NCBI GenBank assembly: GCA_050485745.1
Contig: JBJHBY010000238.1
Location: forward strand, 1 to 5,199
Source: JBJHBY01 sp050485745
GTDB lineage: Bacteria; Pseudomonadota; Gammaproteobacteria; Pseudomonadales; CAMLJR01
Reading direction: 5' to 3'
Length of the DNA: 5,199 nt
A model generated the notes under the pieces. That model saw nothing but the letters and a program-made list of their open reading frames with translations, searched no databases and was not told the origin of the DNA. Positions within the stretch are counted from its first letter, which is position 1. Each line of letters opens with the position of its first letter. Below, piece after piece: positions 4,925 to 5,199 of this stretch. The position numbers and the translations under genes were made by a program.

Positions 4925-5199
4925 TTGGTTACCGTGTCTTTGACGCCACAGATCAAGAACATCGAAGAGTTCCTGGCCCATTGCCACCGGCGACGCTATC
5001 CGGCCAAGAGCACCATCATCTATGCCGGCGACTCCAGCGACTCCCTGTACTACATCATTCGCGGCTCGGTCACTGTTCTGATCGAAGACACCGACGGTCG
5101 CGAGATGATCGTCGCCTACCTGAACAAGGGCGACTTCTTCGGCGAGATCGGCCTGTTTGACAAGGAAGACTCACGCAGCGCCTGGGTGCGCGCCAAGGT
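4925..5199 (+). CDS. crp: cAMP-binding global regulator, CRP/Vfr family, cut by window edge
   Basis: The N-terminal 91 residues of a CRP-family activator, a cytoplasmic dimer that binds cAMP and then promoters. From a TTG start the protein begins MVTVSLTP, aligning residue for residue with the start of Pseudomonas Vfr (MVAITHTP, recalled). It continues with LAHCHRRRY (17-25), AKSTIIYAGD (27-36), LYYIIRGSVTVLIED (41-55) and YLNKGDFFGEIGLF (65-78). The cAMP phosphate-binding core is visible as F72-GEIG and R84-S85 in SRSAWVRAK. Compared with Vfr the loop before RSAWVRAK is several residues shorter and close to E. coli CRP length. The dimerisation helix and helix-turn-helix lie beyond the window. 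The start is supported by GAGGG seven bases upstream. It is divergent from the YhfA-type gene with 228 bases between them. The symbol vfr would apply in Pseudomonas. Confidence 0.93.
   Translation, partial: MVTVSLTPQIKNIEEFLAHCHRRRYPAKSTIIYAGDSSDSLYYIIRGSVTVLIEDTDGREMIVAYLNKGDFFGEIGLFDKEDSRSAWVRAK

Noticed and set aside
4268..4987. 239-residue version of the OsmC protein using the far upstream start
   Set aside because: The added N-terminus runs over the crp leader and promoter region in the antisense direction and has no homology pattern. YhfA similarity begins exactly at ATG 4696, with a well-spaced GGGGA.
4783..5160. 125-residue plus-strand frame over the crp leader and start
   Set aside because: It is out of frame with the clearly recognised CRP/Vfr sequence and has a biased Pro/Arg composition.

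Overview
The window is a GC-rich stretch of a gammaproteobacterial chromosome. The best taxonomic clue is the partial CRP-family gene at the right edge. Its first eight residues and much of its cAMP domain follow Pseudomonas Vfr closely, and it is divergent from a YhfA-type OsmC gene, as in E. coli (yhfA/crp) and, from memory, Pseudomonas. A Pseudomonadales-like or related organism (Pseudomonas, Alcanivorax, Marinobacter and similar) is an inference; the exact genus cannot be read from the window.

Left block (1-2328). An acyl-CoA dehydrogenase gene runs leftward off the window. It is divergent from an AraC-family regulator of the OruR-like type (N-terminal arabinose-binding-like domain, C-terminal double helix-turn-helix). 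The 94-base divergent spacer holds overlapping sigma70-like promoters. A direct repeat of ATGTCCGAA with 22-base spacing abuts the proposed -35 of the dehydrogenase, which is where an AraC-family activator would be expected to bind. The regulator probably controls the dehydrogenase.

Middle (2329-3587). A membrane stearoyl-CoA-desaturase-like enzyme carries all the histidine motifs and a long charged, coiled-coil-like C-terminal tail. Its short leader holds an inverted repeat that could be an operator or a hairpin ending almost at the start codon.

Convergent spacer (3588-3869). There is no gene here. It contains three complete and one half copy of a GTAG-headed REP-like palindrome in both orientations. 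The stems differ between copies but stay paired. The desaturase stop codon lies inside the first copy.

Right block (3870-5199). A two-gene leftward operon encodes a YhfA-type OsmC protein followed by a VOC (glyoxalase/dioxygenase fold) protein, joined by an ATGA overlap. A rightward crp/vfr gene diverges from it, with a TTG start and a long, structured GC-rich leader.

Taken together the window covers lipid metabolism (acyl-CoA oxidation, desaturation and a local regulator), a small thiol/electrophile-type operon, and a global regulator. It looks mostly like ordinary chromosomal backbone. The REP cluster and the two candidate regulatory sites are the parts most worth a second look.
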